64,000 bases of DNA from contig CAJNAR010000151.1 of assembly GCA_905220665.1 (NCBI GenBank), positions 62,001 through 126,000 of the forward strand, given 5' to 3'. The translations under genes and the position numbers were made by a program. Source of the DNA: Albugo candida. Taxonomy: Eukaryota; Oomycota; Peronosporomycetes; Albuginales; Albuginaceae. This document shows positions 33,635 to 44,612 of the stretch, one piece after another; position 1 is the stretch's first letter; every line of letters begins with the position of its first letter. A model generated the notes under the pieces. That model ran no database searches and was not told where the DNA came from. It worked only from the letters and a program-made list of their open reading frames with translations.

Positions 33635-34116
33635 TTGGAAGTAAATTTGATAATACGTTGCTCTCTGAAGTCCCACCTGATACGCGTCAAGTTCCATTCG
33701 TGGAAAAGAGTCGATCAAGTCTTTTCTTCGAGTTCGTGAGAGAAAATTCCCGGAAAGGAGCTTCACGGTGTGGTATATGTCTACATACATCGAATGCATG
33801 AATCACCTCGACAACTTGATCTATAGCGTGTGACTGTATTTATAATTGTGCAAAGAAGATGATTTTTTCCGTTTTCTGCCCGGTTTCAAATATAGGTGTA
33901 TTACGACTATGTCTGTATACGATCGTTCGCAAGGACTACTATTGCACTACGAAATGAACAAGAAAACGATAGATAAAAGACGCAAATGAAGATTCTGACA
34001 TTGCATTGCCAGTAGCAATTACTTAACTCATTCTGCCACTACCACTGCCACTACAGCTACTCAGAACGGATACACAATGCGTACTGATACTACAAGCGGA
34101 CGGAACGAGACATAAA

Positions 34117-34148
34117 CTACCACCCATAACGATAGCGATAGTGATAGC
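34117..34148 (-). pseudogene. Array copy 7, only the last codons remain
   Basis: The downstream flank and the final codons of the secreted protein (YHYRYRYGW then stop) match the other copies, then identity stops between 34,148 and 34,149. The 5' part of the gene and its promoter are missing, so this copy is dead. Confidence 0.85.
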
Positions 34149-34341
34149 CACAGAAAGGCGTGCAACTATGAGTTCAGATACCTTCGATCGGCATGCAAGG
34201 ATTGCGAAACTGTAACCATTTCTTGGAACAGTGGGGTGGTGTACCGACGTAATCTGATTGGTTAGAAAGCCACGTGGTGTGGTAGGTGAAAATAGTAGAA
34301 AGTTGATTGGAAATAACGCCGTAATCTGATTGGTTAGAAAG
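34149..34341. other. Junction DNA with a 31-bp direct repeat
   Basis: No gene. GTAATCTGATTGGTTAGAAAG followed by CACGT occurs at 34,249-34,279 and again at 34,321-34,351 with about two differences, 72 bp apart. Each copy contains a CCAAT-type sequence in reverse (TGATTGGTTA). It lies just past the 3' side of a minus-strand Copia fragment and may be LTR or regulatory DNA of that element. Confidence 0.45.
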
Positions 34342-36280
34342 TCACGTCGTGGGTGGAAATACTAATTCTCTAAATCTTTCAAGAGTTCCATCCACGTGCT
34401 TCTTGGTCTTGAAAACCCACTTGGAATGAAGGAGCTTCAGGCCGGGCGGACGAATTATAAGCTTCCATTTTCCGTTTTTCTTCAGAAAATCAATCTCTGA
34501 GCGCATCGCATCACGCCACTTCCACAACTCTGCAGACTGTATCTCTTCTCGATATGTGGTCGGATCCTTTAACGCACCAACCATCGCCACCGGAACGTGA
34601 TCCACGCCCAAATTTCGAGTAGTCACTCGCCTTTCATGTTTCTTCTCTCCTTCATGAGCAGCATCATGACTTCAAGTTGTTGTGGAAGCTAAAGTACCTT
34701 CCCTCCCGTGGTTCCCTCGTCTTGAAGCCTTTTGCCCGATCGCTTGTAGCTCCTTCCGCTGCGCGACTTCCTATTTTTTCATGATCGCTTCCAAAAACAA
34801 ATCTTCATGATGTAGATGCTCCTATAAATGTCGATTTTCGTCAGCTCTCATCGTCTCGACATTCTTGACGTGTTGCGGTGCCACGACTAATTACTCGTGA
34901 AAAACATACACCTAAAACCCTTTAGTCTCATCGTGATTTCCCACAGTCACCCCAGCCTTAGCCCGCGGATTCCATGCCTTTCTTCCCGGATCACAGTACA
35001 CAGTACACAGTACACAGTACACGGACTTTCAAACACCACTATGTCAGAAATACTGGATCTCTTCCCCGTCAGTATCTCAAGCGGCGATGCTCGATTTAGT
35101 ACATAAGCGGTGTACTGCACTACATCACCCCAGAAATGCAACGGCAAACCACTTAAGAACATCATGCATCGGGACATATTTAGCACAGTTCTACGCATGC
35201 GCTTAGCCTTATTGTCCTTGCTTATTTGTTTTATCACTCTAGTCGACTTGCAGACATATCGACAATGCGATATTCACCACCGTCATCCGTCCTTAAAATG
35301 CGACCTTGCAATCGAAAGAGCGCTCAAAAAGTTCAAAAAATGCTAAAACATCTGCACGGTGACTTCCTTTTACCGCGCAACAAATATTCCACAGTATTTG
35401 GACGCTTGATCAACAAAGTTGATCATGCATCGATTTCCGTTTCTATCCAGCGGCGTCATTGGACCTTTAAGATCACTGCAGATAATTCCACTAATTCGAT
35501 CAATTGTGGAATGTGCGCCAGTAGCCTTCTTGGACTGTAAATTCTTCGCCTGCTTGCCTTGAGCACATGTGAGACGCTTTAGTCGCGTTCGGTCGACTAA
35601 CCCAATTCCCGATCCTGGACTGTCGCCCTTTTTTTCGACCGTGTCATACATGAGATATCCAAGACCATTGTGTAGCTGCAGTAGCGTACTTTTCACTCGA
35701 CCCATAGTGTCAACTTCAGAACTAGCAGTCTGCAGAGCGGCAGACACAATCTCGTTCCTAGCATCTGACGCTTTTCCACTCCGAGTGCTCGACAAGAATA
35801 ACGTTTTTATTTTCCACTTCACAGACTCGTGCTCCGTCACTGACACGCTTCAGGCACTATCTTTCGTCTTCGTAGCTCAGAGCGCTCCTTTTTCTTTAAG
35901 CTTGCAGTATGAATTAAATCATGTGCAAGGTCTTTAGCGTAATAGATTGCACTTAAAGTGACCACGTGCACTGTCTTATCCACGGTACCACTCAACGTTC
36001 CTTGACCAACCTTCGTGACCTTAATCGAGTGTCCATCTGCAATGTTGCACTCGTCGGAGCAATCTAATACATTCACAAGTATGATGTCGTCCGTCACCAG
36101 GTGTCTACTGGGACTACTTTCCAAATCCAGGTTAGATCTTGACCACTTCAACTGTCTCTGACACTCGAAGCGAAAAGTGCCTGGTTTCTGCTAACCGTGT
36201 ATGGGCATTCTCGCCTGATATGGTCGCCTTAGTCGTAACTATAACATCGCTTCCCATCTCCATGCGTCAGTTCCTTTGCC
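34342..36280 (-). mobile_element. Copia retrotransposon relic A (pol fragments)
   Basis: Minus-strand fragments in the order expected for Ty1/Copia. Protease-region residues (SPSRHLVTDDIIL, 36,100). GAG-pre-integrase and integrase (LVDRTRLKRLTCAQGK, SDLKGPMTPLDRNGN, 35,500). The second integrase motif LRTDDGGEY and LPLHFWGDVVQYTAYVLNRA (35,130-35,290). The start of the reverse transcriptase (WRDAMRSEIDFLKKNGKWKL, LHSKWVFKTKKHVDGTLERF, 34,380-34,530). Stops and frameshifts separate all of them, and most of the RT and all of RNase H are missing. The third integrase catalytic position is lost. A short (CACAGTA) repeat interrupts it at 34,992-35,023. Confidence 0.75.
34992..35023 (+). repeat. (CACAGTA)4.5 microsatellite
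   Basis: Four full 7-bp units plus a partial one, inside the decayed integrase-RT connection of Copia relic A. Confidence 0.85.
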
Positions 36281-36337
36281 ACAGTATCCGAACTCCAATT
36301 TGAAGCATACCCCTCCCGAGAAAAGGAATTACTGAAC

Positions 36338-39300
36338 GTGCCGCCAGCAACTTACTTGGTATTCGGACAGCAGCAACAAGCAAGTGTTGAAGAGCCCCCT
36401 GCGAGAGTTGCAGACCCGGGAATCAACATGAGTCAGGCACCCGACCCTGGGGTATACGGGGCGAGCTTACCTGCGGGATACCATCCTGGTATAGGTATTC
36501 CCAATCGAGGGCATGTAAACCCTGGGCAGCCGAGGATAGGCATGCCGGACGCGCAAGAACGGAAGCTTGCGTTGCAACCTTTCAACGAGAAGGAACTCTA
36601 AACACGGTCCTGGTATTGGTTTCCTAGAGTGGTGCAAATAATGTTTCCGTCAAGTCGGGTTCGTGGAGCGTGCGTGTGGCTCTGTGTGGCCGGAGGATAT
36701 AAAGGTTGATGTCCAGGGTCAGCACGTAGCCGGAAAGGCCACCCAGACGTACTACCGTCCGCAGGTGGAGACATGGTGGCGTGAAAGCCAAACTTTGGGA
36801 CATGCGATGCAAAGAATGTTGCAGACTTTTAATACGAAGATCTGGCCTGGGCAAAGCATGAAGCTATCCACAGCACCCAAGGAATCGCATCGAAACTGGA
36901 CGGACCATTTCTCTCTTTGACGGCAGTCAGCGATGCCTGTGGAGGTGCAGACAACCTTGTGCTGGACAACATTGTTAATTATGCTGATCCACACATGCGG
37001 ATGACGATGTTGTCCAGGTTGGACATACACCGTGTAGATTACCTACGGCAAGCAGAAGAATTGGCGCAATTTGCCCAATCTACAAAAGTGGACACTCATG
37101 CCAGGAACTTCGGTCGAGATGTGGTAAACACTGTTGAATCCATGAAGGAGTTCAGTGACAAGGTCAAGTCAAGACCACCGCAACCACGAACCGACACCCG
37201 GACTTGCTTTAAATATGGCGAAGTCGGGCACATTCGATCGCGGTTCCCGCTGATGAAGAAGAAACCCACGGGTGCGAACTTCGTTTTCGCGGCTGACCAT
37301 GGTGCGGGTGACCCAGGCAGCCAATGGATACTTAACAGCGGTTCGAGCAGACATTTGGTCAATGACCCCAGTCTGCTCACCGACCCGACCGATTGTCGAA
37401 GGGAGTGTCTGACCGCAGCCATCGATGGAAGTGCGCTGCGGATCACCCAACAAGGGACTGTGGACATTCAAATGATCGCACTTGGTGTTGTGAACAAAGT
37501 GAGACTCCTCAACATTCAGTACGCGGAAAACCTCGAGCGTAATATTCCTTCCTATGGGTCGCTCGAGACCAAGAGTTGCGTACTCGAATATCGAAGAGGG
37601 AGGCGCGTGCTGTCCTCCGGTGTTGGTGGTACGCCCATTATGGATGTGGAATGTTGCAACAATGTCTTGGTTGTTGCTGTGACGAGTCACAGCAATGGTA
37701 ATACCAAGCTACCACGAGAGTCAATGATGACGGTGATCCATTCGCCTGAATATGAATCCGATTCGGATGTTCAGTGCGGTACCTTCATGCACTTTCATCG
37801 GCGTCTAGGACACCTATGTTTGAACACGATCACCAAGATGGCTAAGGATCCAGCTTCAGGCATACGGCTGACTAACACGACACGTCAAAGATGTCTGGCC
37901 TGTGCCAAAGAGAAGCAGAACAAGCGAGTGCAGTCAAAGAGGGACACGGGCACAAATTCGCCCTTCGATGTGATCGGTGGCGTCACTTTTTTGGACCCCA
38001 AATACCTAATGACCCCTCGAGATCGTTTGGGAAACAGATACATGGTCAGCTTCATTGATCATCGTTCAAGCTACTGTCGGGTTTTCTTGGTCAAGTCGAA
38101 GGACGAAGCCGCGTTGAAGTTCGAGCTCTTCATGGCAAGCTTCGAGCGTGAATTCAACTGAAAGATCCATGTCCTACGCATCGATGGTGGTGACGAGTAC
38201 AAGACGCTCGACATATTTTGCTCCTCGGAGGGTATCTCGCGTCAAGTAAGCGAGGCGGGAAATAAAGCGAGCAATGGCAAGGCTGAAAGATTGCACCGCA
38301 CCATCATGAACATGGTACGGAGCATGGTTCTTGCATCGAGCCTACCGCTCTCGTTTTGGGGTGATGCCGTGGAATATACCTCCTATATTATTAACAGAAG
38401 CAAGAGCAAATGGAGCTTTTGACGAAGAAGTCTCCTGTGCTAAAAGACATCATGGTTTTTGGATCAACATGCACTGCGCACAGAGACCTGAAAAACAAGT
38501 CACTTGGGAATCGGGTCAAGTCAGGCATCATCAACGGACGAGGCAGCAAAACGAATGGGACAAGGTGTACATCCCAGTGGATGAGGTGGTCGTGGTGAAA
38601 ATGGTGGTGACTCAACATATACAAAACGTTGAAGCACCGCAGGATGACCAGAATGGAAGGAAGATCTATCCTGATACAGTTCGCCGCAGGAGGATCCGCG
38701 CAGTAATCATCGAACGGACTACGACGAGCATCGGAATGATGAAAATCATGCGAAGAAAGTCGGCAAGGTTCGAAATACTACATGGACCAGAATTCGTCAT
38801 GGTATAAGGTCGACAGTTACAAGCCAACTTGCGAAGATCAAGTATGACACCTCGGCGGAAAATCGCGACGTCGTGTCCTCACTCATCGGGCAAGATCCAA
38901 GGTACTATGAAGAGGCGATGAAGAATGAGCATCGTGATCAATGGCCCGTAGCCATGACGGAAAAATTGGATGCCCTGAAGGCAAACGATGTCTGGCAGAT
39001 TGTTGTACACTCAAGGAATGCACACGTGCTACACAGAAAGTGGGTCTACAAGACGAACACCGACGCGAACGGACGGAGACATCGAGCGATACAAGGCTCG
39101 ATTGGTGGTTTGTGGAAACGAGCAAGTGTTTGGTGTTGATTACAATCTGACGTTTGCGGCCGTGATGGATTTGGTGACCGTCAAGCTGATATTGGTGCTC
39201 TCCAGACGATGGGACGTCCCTGCACGTCATGGTGACGTACCGAATGCTTACGTAAAGGCAGAAAACGAGAAGCACCTAGACAACTTCATGAAGATACCAA

Positions 39301-40578
39301 GGGGCAAGCAACTATCCGGGAAGGAACTTCAAGGATTTGGAGTGCAGTCATCTGGTGAAGTTGTACTACTGTTGAAGAAATCGCTACACGGATTGAAGCA
39401 AGCGGAACGACTCTGGAGCAAGCTACTACATTCCAGGTAGTCCGAAAACGGTTACAAACAGTGCACAACGGACATGTGCTTGTACTAGAAGCAAGAAGGT
39501 GACGATTGGACTGTCGTTGGAGTGTACGTGGACGATGTCTTGGTTACCGGGGCCAAGCAGAGCGCGGTTGATGAATTTTTTGCGGGGATGAAGACATGGT
39601 CGATCAAGGATCTGGGTGTCGTGAAGAAGTTTATGGGACTTCGAATCTCGTTGGACGATACTCGAGGATATGTTCTGCATCAAGAAGTCATGATCGACGT
39701 GCTGCTGAGAGACTCGAAGTAGGAGTCTGCAAATTGTGTACGAACGGTAATCGGAGACGATTGCAATGCCGATGACGACAATGAATCTGCCTTTTTACCT
39801 GCGAGCGGTGAAAGTGGCGAACCAATCTTGAGCTCATTTAGAGTCTTTGGTTGAGAGCTGGCTATGGATTGCAAGATGTACCCGACCCGACATATGCTTC
39901 GCGGTACACAAGGCTACACGTGAGACGCATAAACCGACCATCAAGGATTGGAAGACCGCGAAACGTATCGCACGATACTTGAAGGCGTCGAAAAGTTTGA
40001 AGCTACATCTGAACGGCATGGGAACGATTCACCAAGATGTCAAGATAGAGTGTTGGAGTGACGCAGATTTTGCTGTCGACAAGGCGGGCCGTAAGTCAGT
40101 GCCTGGGTGTGTGCTCACAATGGATGGTTCTGTTGTTGTATGGCCATGCAAGAAGCAGTCGGGCGTATTGCTGAGTAAGATGCAGGCGGAGTATATATCC
40201 GCCTCACAAGCAGGACGCGAGCTATTGGGCGTGAGGGAGCTGTTGCTGGAGCTGAAGCTGCAAGTATGCGAGCTAATGCCCATGTGGATGGACAACCAAG
40301 CGGCCATCAAGCAGCTCGAGGCAGAAAAGAGCACGGCAAGCGCGAAGCACGCGGATATCCGTTTCAAGTTTATATGCCACTATGCGCGTATAGGAACGGT
40401 GATGCCACGCTTCATCAAGCAGGACGAAATGATGGCGGATATTCTCACGAAATCGTTGCCCACACCAAGACTGGAGGAGCTACGCAATATGTTCAACTTG
40501 AAGGCAACTCAGGCTGACGTCGAGGAGGAGTGTTATAAAATGTTGTTTCTGACAGGTATGGCGGCTCCCCAGAGGTGA
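36338..40578 (+). pseudogene. Copia B gag-pol polyprotein, degenerate
   Basis: Gag-pol of a Ty1/Copia element. The gag knuckle CFKYGEVGHIRSRFP has lost two of its zinc ligands. The protease reads WILNSGSSRHLV, with Asn for the catalytic Asp of DSG. GAG-pre-integrase HRRLGHLCLNTITKM and integrase residues follow to a TGA at 38,159-38,161, with RIDGGDEY and NGKAER beyond it. The RT is broken by several stops but keeps the YVDD box (VGVYVDDVLVTGAKQ, 39,520). The RNase H segment (39,847-40,578) is uninterrupted, with the SDADFAVDKAGRKS and DNQAAIKQL motifs. The decay is uneven: protease and knuckle lost, RNase H intact. Confidence 0.8.
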
Positions 40579-40806
40579 CTGCAAGACCTGTTACAGGTTA
40601 AGGTCAACCTCACCTGACTGGCCGACAAGCTGACATATGGTAATGATGGGAGAGACATTGACATACGGATGTCTTATGGGATCAGGACCAGCAAGGGCTG
40701 GTCATATGCATATGGTAAGGTTAACTAGGAAAAAATAATCGACGCTCAATATATTTCACTTTTTTACTTCCTATATCCTTTGCACAAGTGCGAACAACTT
40801 TTGATA
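40531..40806 (+). repeat. Copia 276-bp LTR (3' LTR of relic B)
   Basis: Starts with TGT directly after the polypurine tract and ends TTTGATA. It is nearly identical, in reverse complement, to 45,851-46,126, differing mainly in the first 13 bp. Confidence 0.85.
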
Positions 40807-40822
40807 GGATCAACCAGCGTGC

Positions 40823-41167
40823 ATGGGTAGGAGTAGTACATCAAATACGACAACTATGCCCCGTGCATTCAAAGCGGCAGCGGAATTGTGCACAACTGAG
40901 TATTCTATGTTATTAATCGGTGATCGGGATGCTACAAGTGCTGTCCTTGTATCAGTATCTGTGCAAGTGCTTGGGATGCCATCTAGAACGGCCCGAAGGA
41001 ATAAACCATCCCCATCATCGACGCAAAGAGTTTTGTCGGAATTTGAGCTCGCTGCAGCAGCTTTAGATGCACCCATGCAAAGAAGATGTGGCCATTGCAG
41101 GAGGGTGGGACACAACGCACGAAGATGTAGAAGTGCAACAAGAGGAACCACAGGACCAGGTTTATAG
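40823..41167 (+). CDS. Short protein with CCHC zinc knuckle, possibly a transposon fragment
   Basis: A 114-aa open frame beginning 16 bp after the LTR. Its C-terminus contains a perfect zinc knuckle, RRCGHCRRVGHNARRC, with C-x2-C-x4-H-x4-C spacing. The rest is Ala/Ser/Arg-rich without recognised motifs. Such knuckles occur at the ends of transposase and retroelement proteins as well as in host RNA-binding proteins. Its start may have been cut off by the Copia insertion. Function unknown. Confidence 0.35.
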   Translation: MGRSSTSNTTTMPRAFKAAAELCTTEYSMLLIGDRDATSAVLVSVSVQVLGMPSRTARRNKPSPSSTQRVLSEFELAAAALDAPMQRRCGHCRRVGHNARRCRSATRGTTGPGL

Positions 41168-42289
41168 AATATAAGTTTATTGTGTCATGAAGGGCCCGTT
41201 CAAAGTGAAAAATGAGAGCTCTGTTTACAAAAGAGAATATTTTTGTGTTGTAAGCAAATTGTGAAGTGTGAAATAGTCTAGCAGGATGATCACAAACGAA
41301 CAAACGCGACTCGAACTGAACTGAATGATTGCAAATTGATTGTAAAAATAGTTGACGTCGAAAAGTAGCAGGCAATGCTATCATATTACCTAGGCGTACG
41401 TTAGCACTTTGCAAGCATAAAATTACCCAATCATATCAATTTACCAATAGGCTTGAGAGGATTTTAATAGTTCCCTGCCTTTTTATGAACTCGCATCTAT
41501 CACGTGACGTCTCCCCTATGTAGATTGGATGATTTGGTAATTGCGGTGCATTCAAGATGCGATTATCTGCCGATACATCCATCATATTACATCCCCTGTT
41601 AGACGTCACACACGTTCCTAAGTCAGATTTCCAACAAAGGTCCTTCTGGGTCTAATCTTCTTCGTTCCCGACGCACCTTCATCTCTTCCGAATCTGGCGC
41701 GATAGATTTTAGCTCCGTGTAAATTACCTCGTTGCTCATCGTCCAATCTCGAGCACAGTTAAACTAAAGTCAACTTTGATTTGTCTCTCAGTTTCGGCGC
41801 TACAAGTCGCAGACGGCTTCCGTGGTCGTTGCTGCTTCTCAGCCTTGATCACCGCAAAGATCAAGCAAAAAGAAATTTGTATCAGCTTTTTTTACACCTA
41901 CCGTAAGCTACTCGGGTTTGCTCTTCATTTACTACCCAATCCTCACTTCGTACGGGACAGAAGGGTTTTGAATCCCATGAAGCACCAAGGGTACGTGCAT
42001 GCATTAAATACGATGCCGACTTGCAGGTAAAGCGTATCTGACACCCATAATTATTCGAGTAAGAGGGGTATGGCACTTACGTGATCGTACGAGGCCAGTT
42101 GATATGACTTCAGTCTAAGGGCAAACGAAAAGAAGGAGTGCTGAAAAAACTTGAAATATGCTCTAGGTTTCTAGTAGCACTTGGTACTTAGTATAAAATA
42201 TTGGTTAGGAATTTACTTTTCTAAGATTAAATAGTCAGTATTGGCAATTTTCTGTAGCTCAACAATCTTCGTTCACCTTCCAGCAGCAC
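41168..42289. other. No supported gene; possible LTR remnant near 41.4-41.6 kb
   Basis: Short frames only. On the minus strand, a purine-rich CAGGGGA at about 41,600 is followed by TGTAATATGATGG, which could be a polypurine tract plus LTR start for Copia relic C. The stretch TTGATATGATTGG near 41,440 recurs near 46,245 in the same orientation. Confidence 0.35.
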
Positions 42290-44366
42290 AGTCTCATCAA
42301 GGATCGTACTCGGATAGAGATAAACGCTTTCGGGAGAAGGTCAGCTTCCACCGCTTCGGTAAGACGAAGATAGGTTTCACTTTATTGAGGCATACTTCTG
42401 AATAAATTTTACTTTGATGTCAATATGTGAAGACATGCTGATTATTCAATTGATGGATTGCCGCTTCATTATCCATCTCCATCGTTATACGTTCAAGTAA
42501 AATTTAATGAGTACACGAAAAATGGTGTAATGGCTTTCTTCTTGCGACAAATTGATCCCACAATCATGCTATATACGCCACAAATCCACCGCTTTTAGAT
42601 TTACGGTCAACTTTATCACCCGCAAAATAAGCGTCGCTCTTGCTTGTGGGCTCGATGACTATAATCCTGCTTTTTGCTATTGTTTAGGTCATATCCTAAC
42701 GTCCTTGGTTCTGTTCGGATATTACGCAATCTGCTTGGCCAGCTGTCGTGGGTGCATGTGCTCGGTGCCTTCTCGATGCATCTCATATGCAGTATCACTA
42801 CGTGTACACCGTTCCAGACATATTAGGAAATCACCATCGACTAGAATTTTTGCACCTTATCATCTCATCGGGTGGTAGTGGGTCTACGCTGGGAAAATTG
42901 TAGTTTTAATCCAGCTCAAAAAGCATGGTAACGGAATATGCCAAAGTTTTGCTCAAATCTTATTGGTAAACTTTTCTTGGTAACTTCATATTCACCCTAT
43001 AACAAATAGGATATTCGCGTCCCCGGAAACTTTTTCCCGACTCCTAGTCCTTAATATGCAACGTCACCGAGCGTTTGAATACTTGGTCCACAGTTTTCCA
43101 TCGCTTCTAAGTATATGTCCTTGACATACACCCTCGTCACAGTCTAACCATCACTGTAAACTTTGCAGTAGAGATAGCTGTTCGTGACACATTTCATAAA
43201 GCCTTCTCACAGCAATCCGCATATAATATTTCTGCGCACAGTCGGCCTACTTCAGGGCCTAAAGGCTGATCTGGAGTCGTGGTTAACCTGTCCAGCGCTG
43301 CACTTCAAGTCACCACAATTTTCTTCAATCTACTATCATGCCTTGCGGACATCAAAAAGGCATCAATATCTGTATCCGTAGACGCATTAACGTACACATT
43401 TGGCACATCGCCCTGTCTCGCTGGAACGCCTCATATTTCCGAAAGTGCCAGGAAGACCTAGCCTACCGTCTCTTCCATGATGGTGGCGCATGTCAGCATG
43501 TAATTTTTTCCGAACGACTGATCGCTGGCACACGCTACCCCACGTAGCGCTCCAAATCACCATCTGCCATTTGACTCCGTCTTAAAGACCCATTTTGTGG
43601 GGATCGGGTGCAATATATCATTGCGAGTTGAGAACTCCATGTGTCATTCGCGATAAGATATCCAATTTTAGATTTTGCCCCCCCCCCTTTGTCACTCTTC
43701 ACCAACTTTTCAGTTCTTTGGATCTTCATGATAAACTGCACCGACCACCTCGCTTGAAGGGATTATATTTCCTCGATAATGTGGTTCACGACCGTGGATG
43801 TATCAGGAACGGACAAGTCCTTCGACAAGAACTTTTTGCGGGGCGCCTTCTTTGACCTTCACGCTTGCCGCGAGTCTTTTGCTCAGAAGATTTAATCTGC
43901 GGCTCCTCTCGATGTACAATAGCGTTCCTTGTACTCGGGAACTTTCAACCCTCGTGTACGCCTCAAATCCGTCACGCATTTGCGGATAGATTGCAGATAC
44001 GCTTACGCTCATTGTCGCATAATTTGAAAGCAGCGTTCAAAATGTACCACCCGGTCTTTCGTAAATAGCACACGACAACCTTTTGATTTCATCGTTCTTT
44101 ATAATAAACAGTCCCGACTCCCTTCGCCTGTATAATATTTTATGCTATAGCATCCGGATAGCAGTACATCTCATCCTTAGCTTGACACCTATTAGCACCT
44201 CGATGACCGATGGTTGAGATGCGGTTTCGAATACGTGCTGCGTATCTTCAGTCGGACGTAAAACTAATCTAAAATTCATATAACATACAGTATCATGAGT
44301 CATTTGGTGCATGCGTTTCGCCTTCACGTTGGACGTTTGGCTTCTCATCAAGTAGAGCAGGTCCAT
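42290..44366 (-). mobile_element. Copia retrotransposon relic C (integrase to RNase H)
   Basis: Minus-strand pieces: the end of the integrase (VKAKRMHQMTHDTVCYMNF and PSVIEVLIGVK, 44,180-44,330), poorly preserved connection and RT sequence (43,500-44,000), and RNase H (SKSDAYFAGDKVDRKSKSGG at about 42,590-42,650; MEMDNEAAIHQLNNQHVF at 42,440-42,500; KPIFVL near 42,380). All are in changing frames with stops. Only the motifs and their order identify it. Confidence 0.65.
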
Positions 44367-44612
44367 CTACTCAAATTGAATCTATGAAAGAAGCAGCAGA
44401 TACTAGTTCTGTTGAAATGGCACGAATAGTGATGTTGAAAGGGCACGACTAGTGATGTGAAAGGAAATTGTTAGAAAAGATAATAGGACCATAAGCTTCA
44501 GATAAAGCAAGTTCACTTTTACTACATACTGTTCAAGAAGCATGGAAAAACAACAGGTCATAATCCCAAGAACCCCGTAAGAACCTCCTGTAGCTTCACT
44601 TTGCGCACAAGA
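44367..44612. other. Intergenic, nothing recognised
   Basis: A junction between Copia relic C and the gag fragment to its right. AT-rich, with no motif I can name. Confidence 0.4.

Larger units (their letters stand above)
28771..34148 (-). repeat. Head-to-tail array of an 860/861-bp gene-bearing unit, six full copies plus one truncated
   Basis: Homology to the unit begins near GACTACTA at 28,771 and ends abruptly at 34,148. The gene stops fall at 28956, 29816, 30676, 31537, 32397, 33257 and 34117, giving periods of 860, 860, 861, 860, 860 and 860 bp. Each unit holds one complete minus-strand gene with its own upstream and downstream region. Shared variants group the copies: 2, 3 and 4 have GACGCGAGAAC where 1, 5 and 6 have GACGGGAGAAC, and copies 5 and 6 share an ATA-to-ATG change near the upstream start codon. 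The pattern suggests stepwise duplication by unequal crossing over. Confidence 0.95.
36300..40806 (+). mobile_element. Copia retrotransposon relic B with 3' LTR
   Basis: A nearly full-length plus-strand Copia element: gag (36,338-37,250), protease, integrase, reverse transcriptase, RNase H (to 40,578), polypurine tract GAGGAGGAG (40,522-40,530) and a 276-bp 3' LTR (40,531-40,806). No matching 5' LTR is visible at the left, where it meets Copia relic A head to head, so the 5' end is truncated. Confidence 0.85.

Noticed and set aside
28771..34148. CRISPR-like or satellite array
   Set aside because: The unit is 860 bp and carries a gene; there are no short repeats with spacers.
36300..36340. 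5' LTR of Copia B
   Set aside because: No sequence resembling the 276-bp LTR was found left of gag; it meets Copia relic A directly.
42552..44068. Several plus-strand open frames of 60-108 codons
   Set aside because: They are shadows of the minus-strand Copia relic C and have no motifs of their own.
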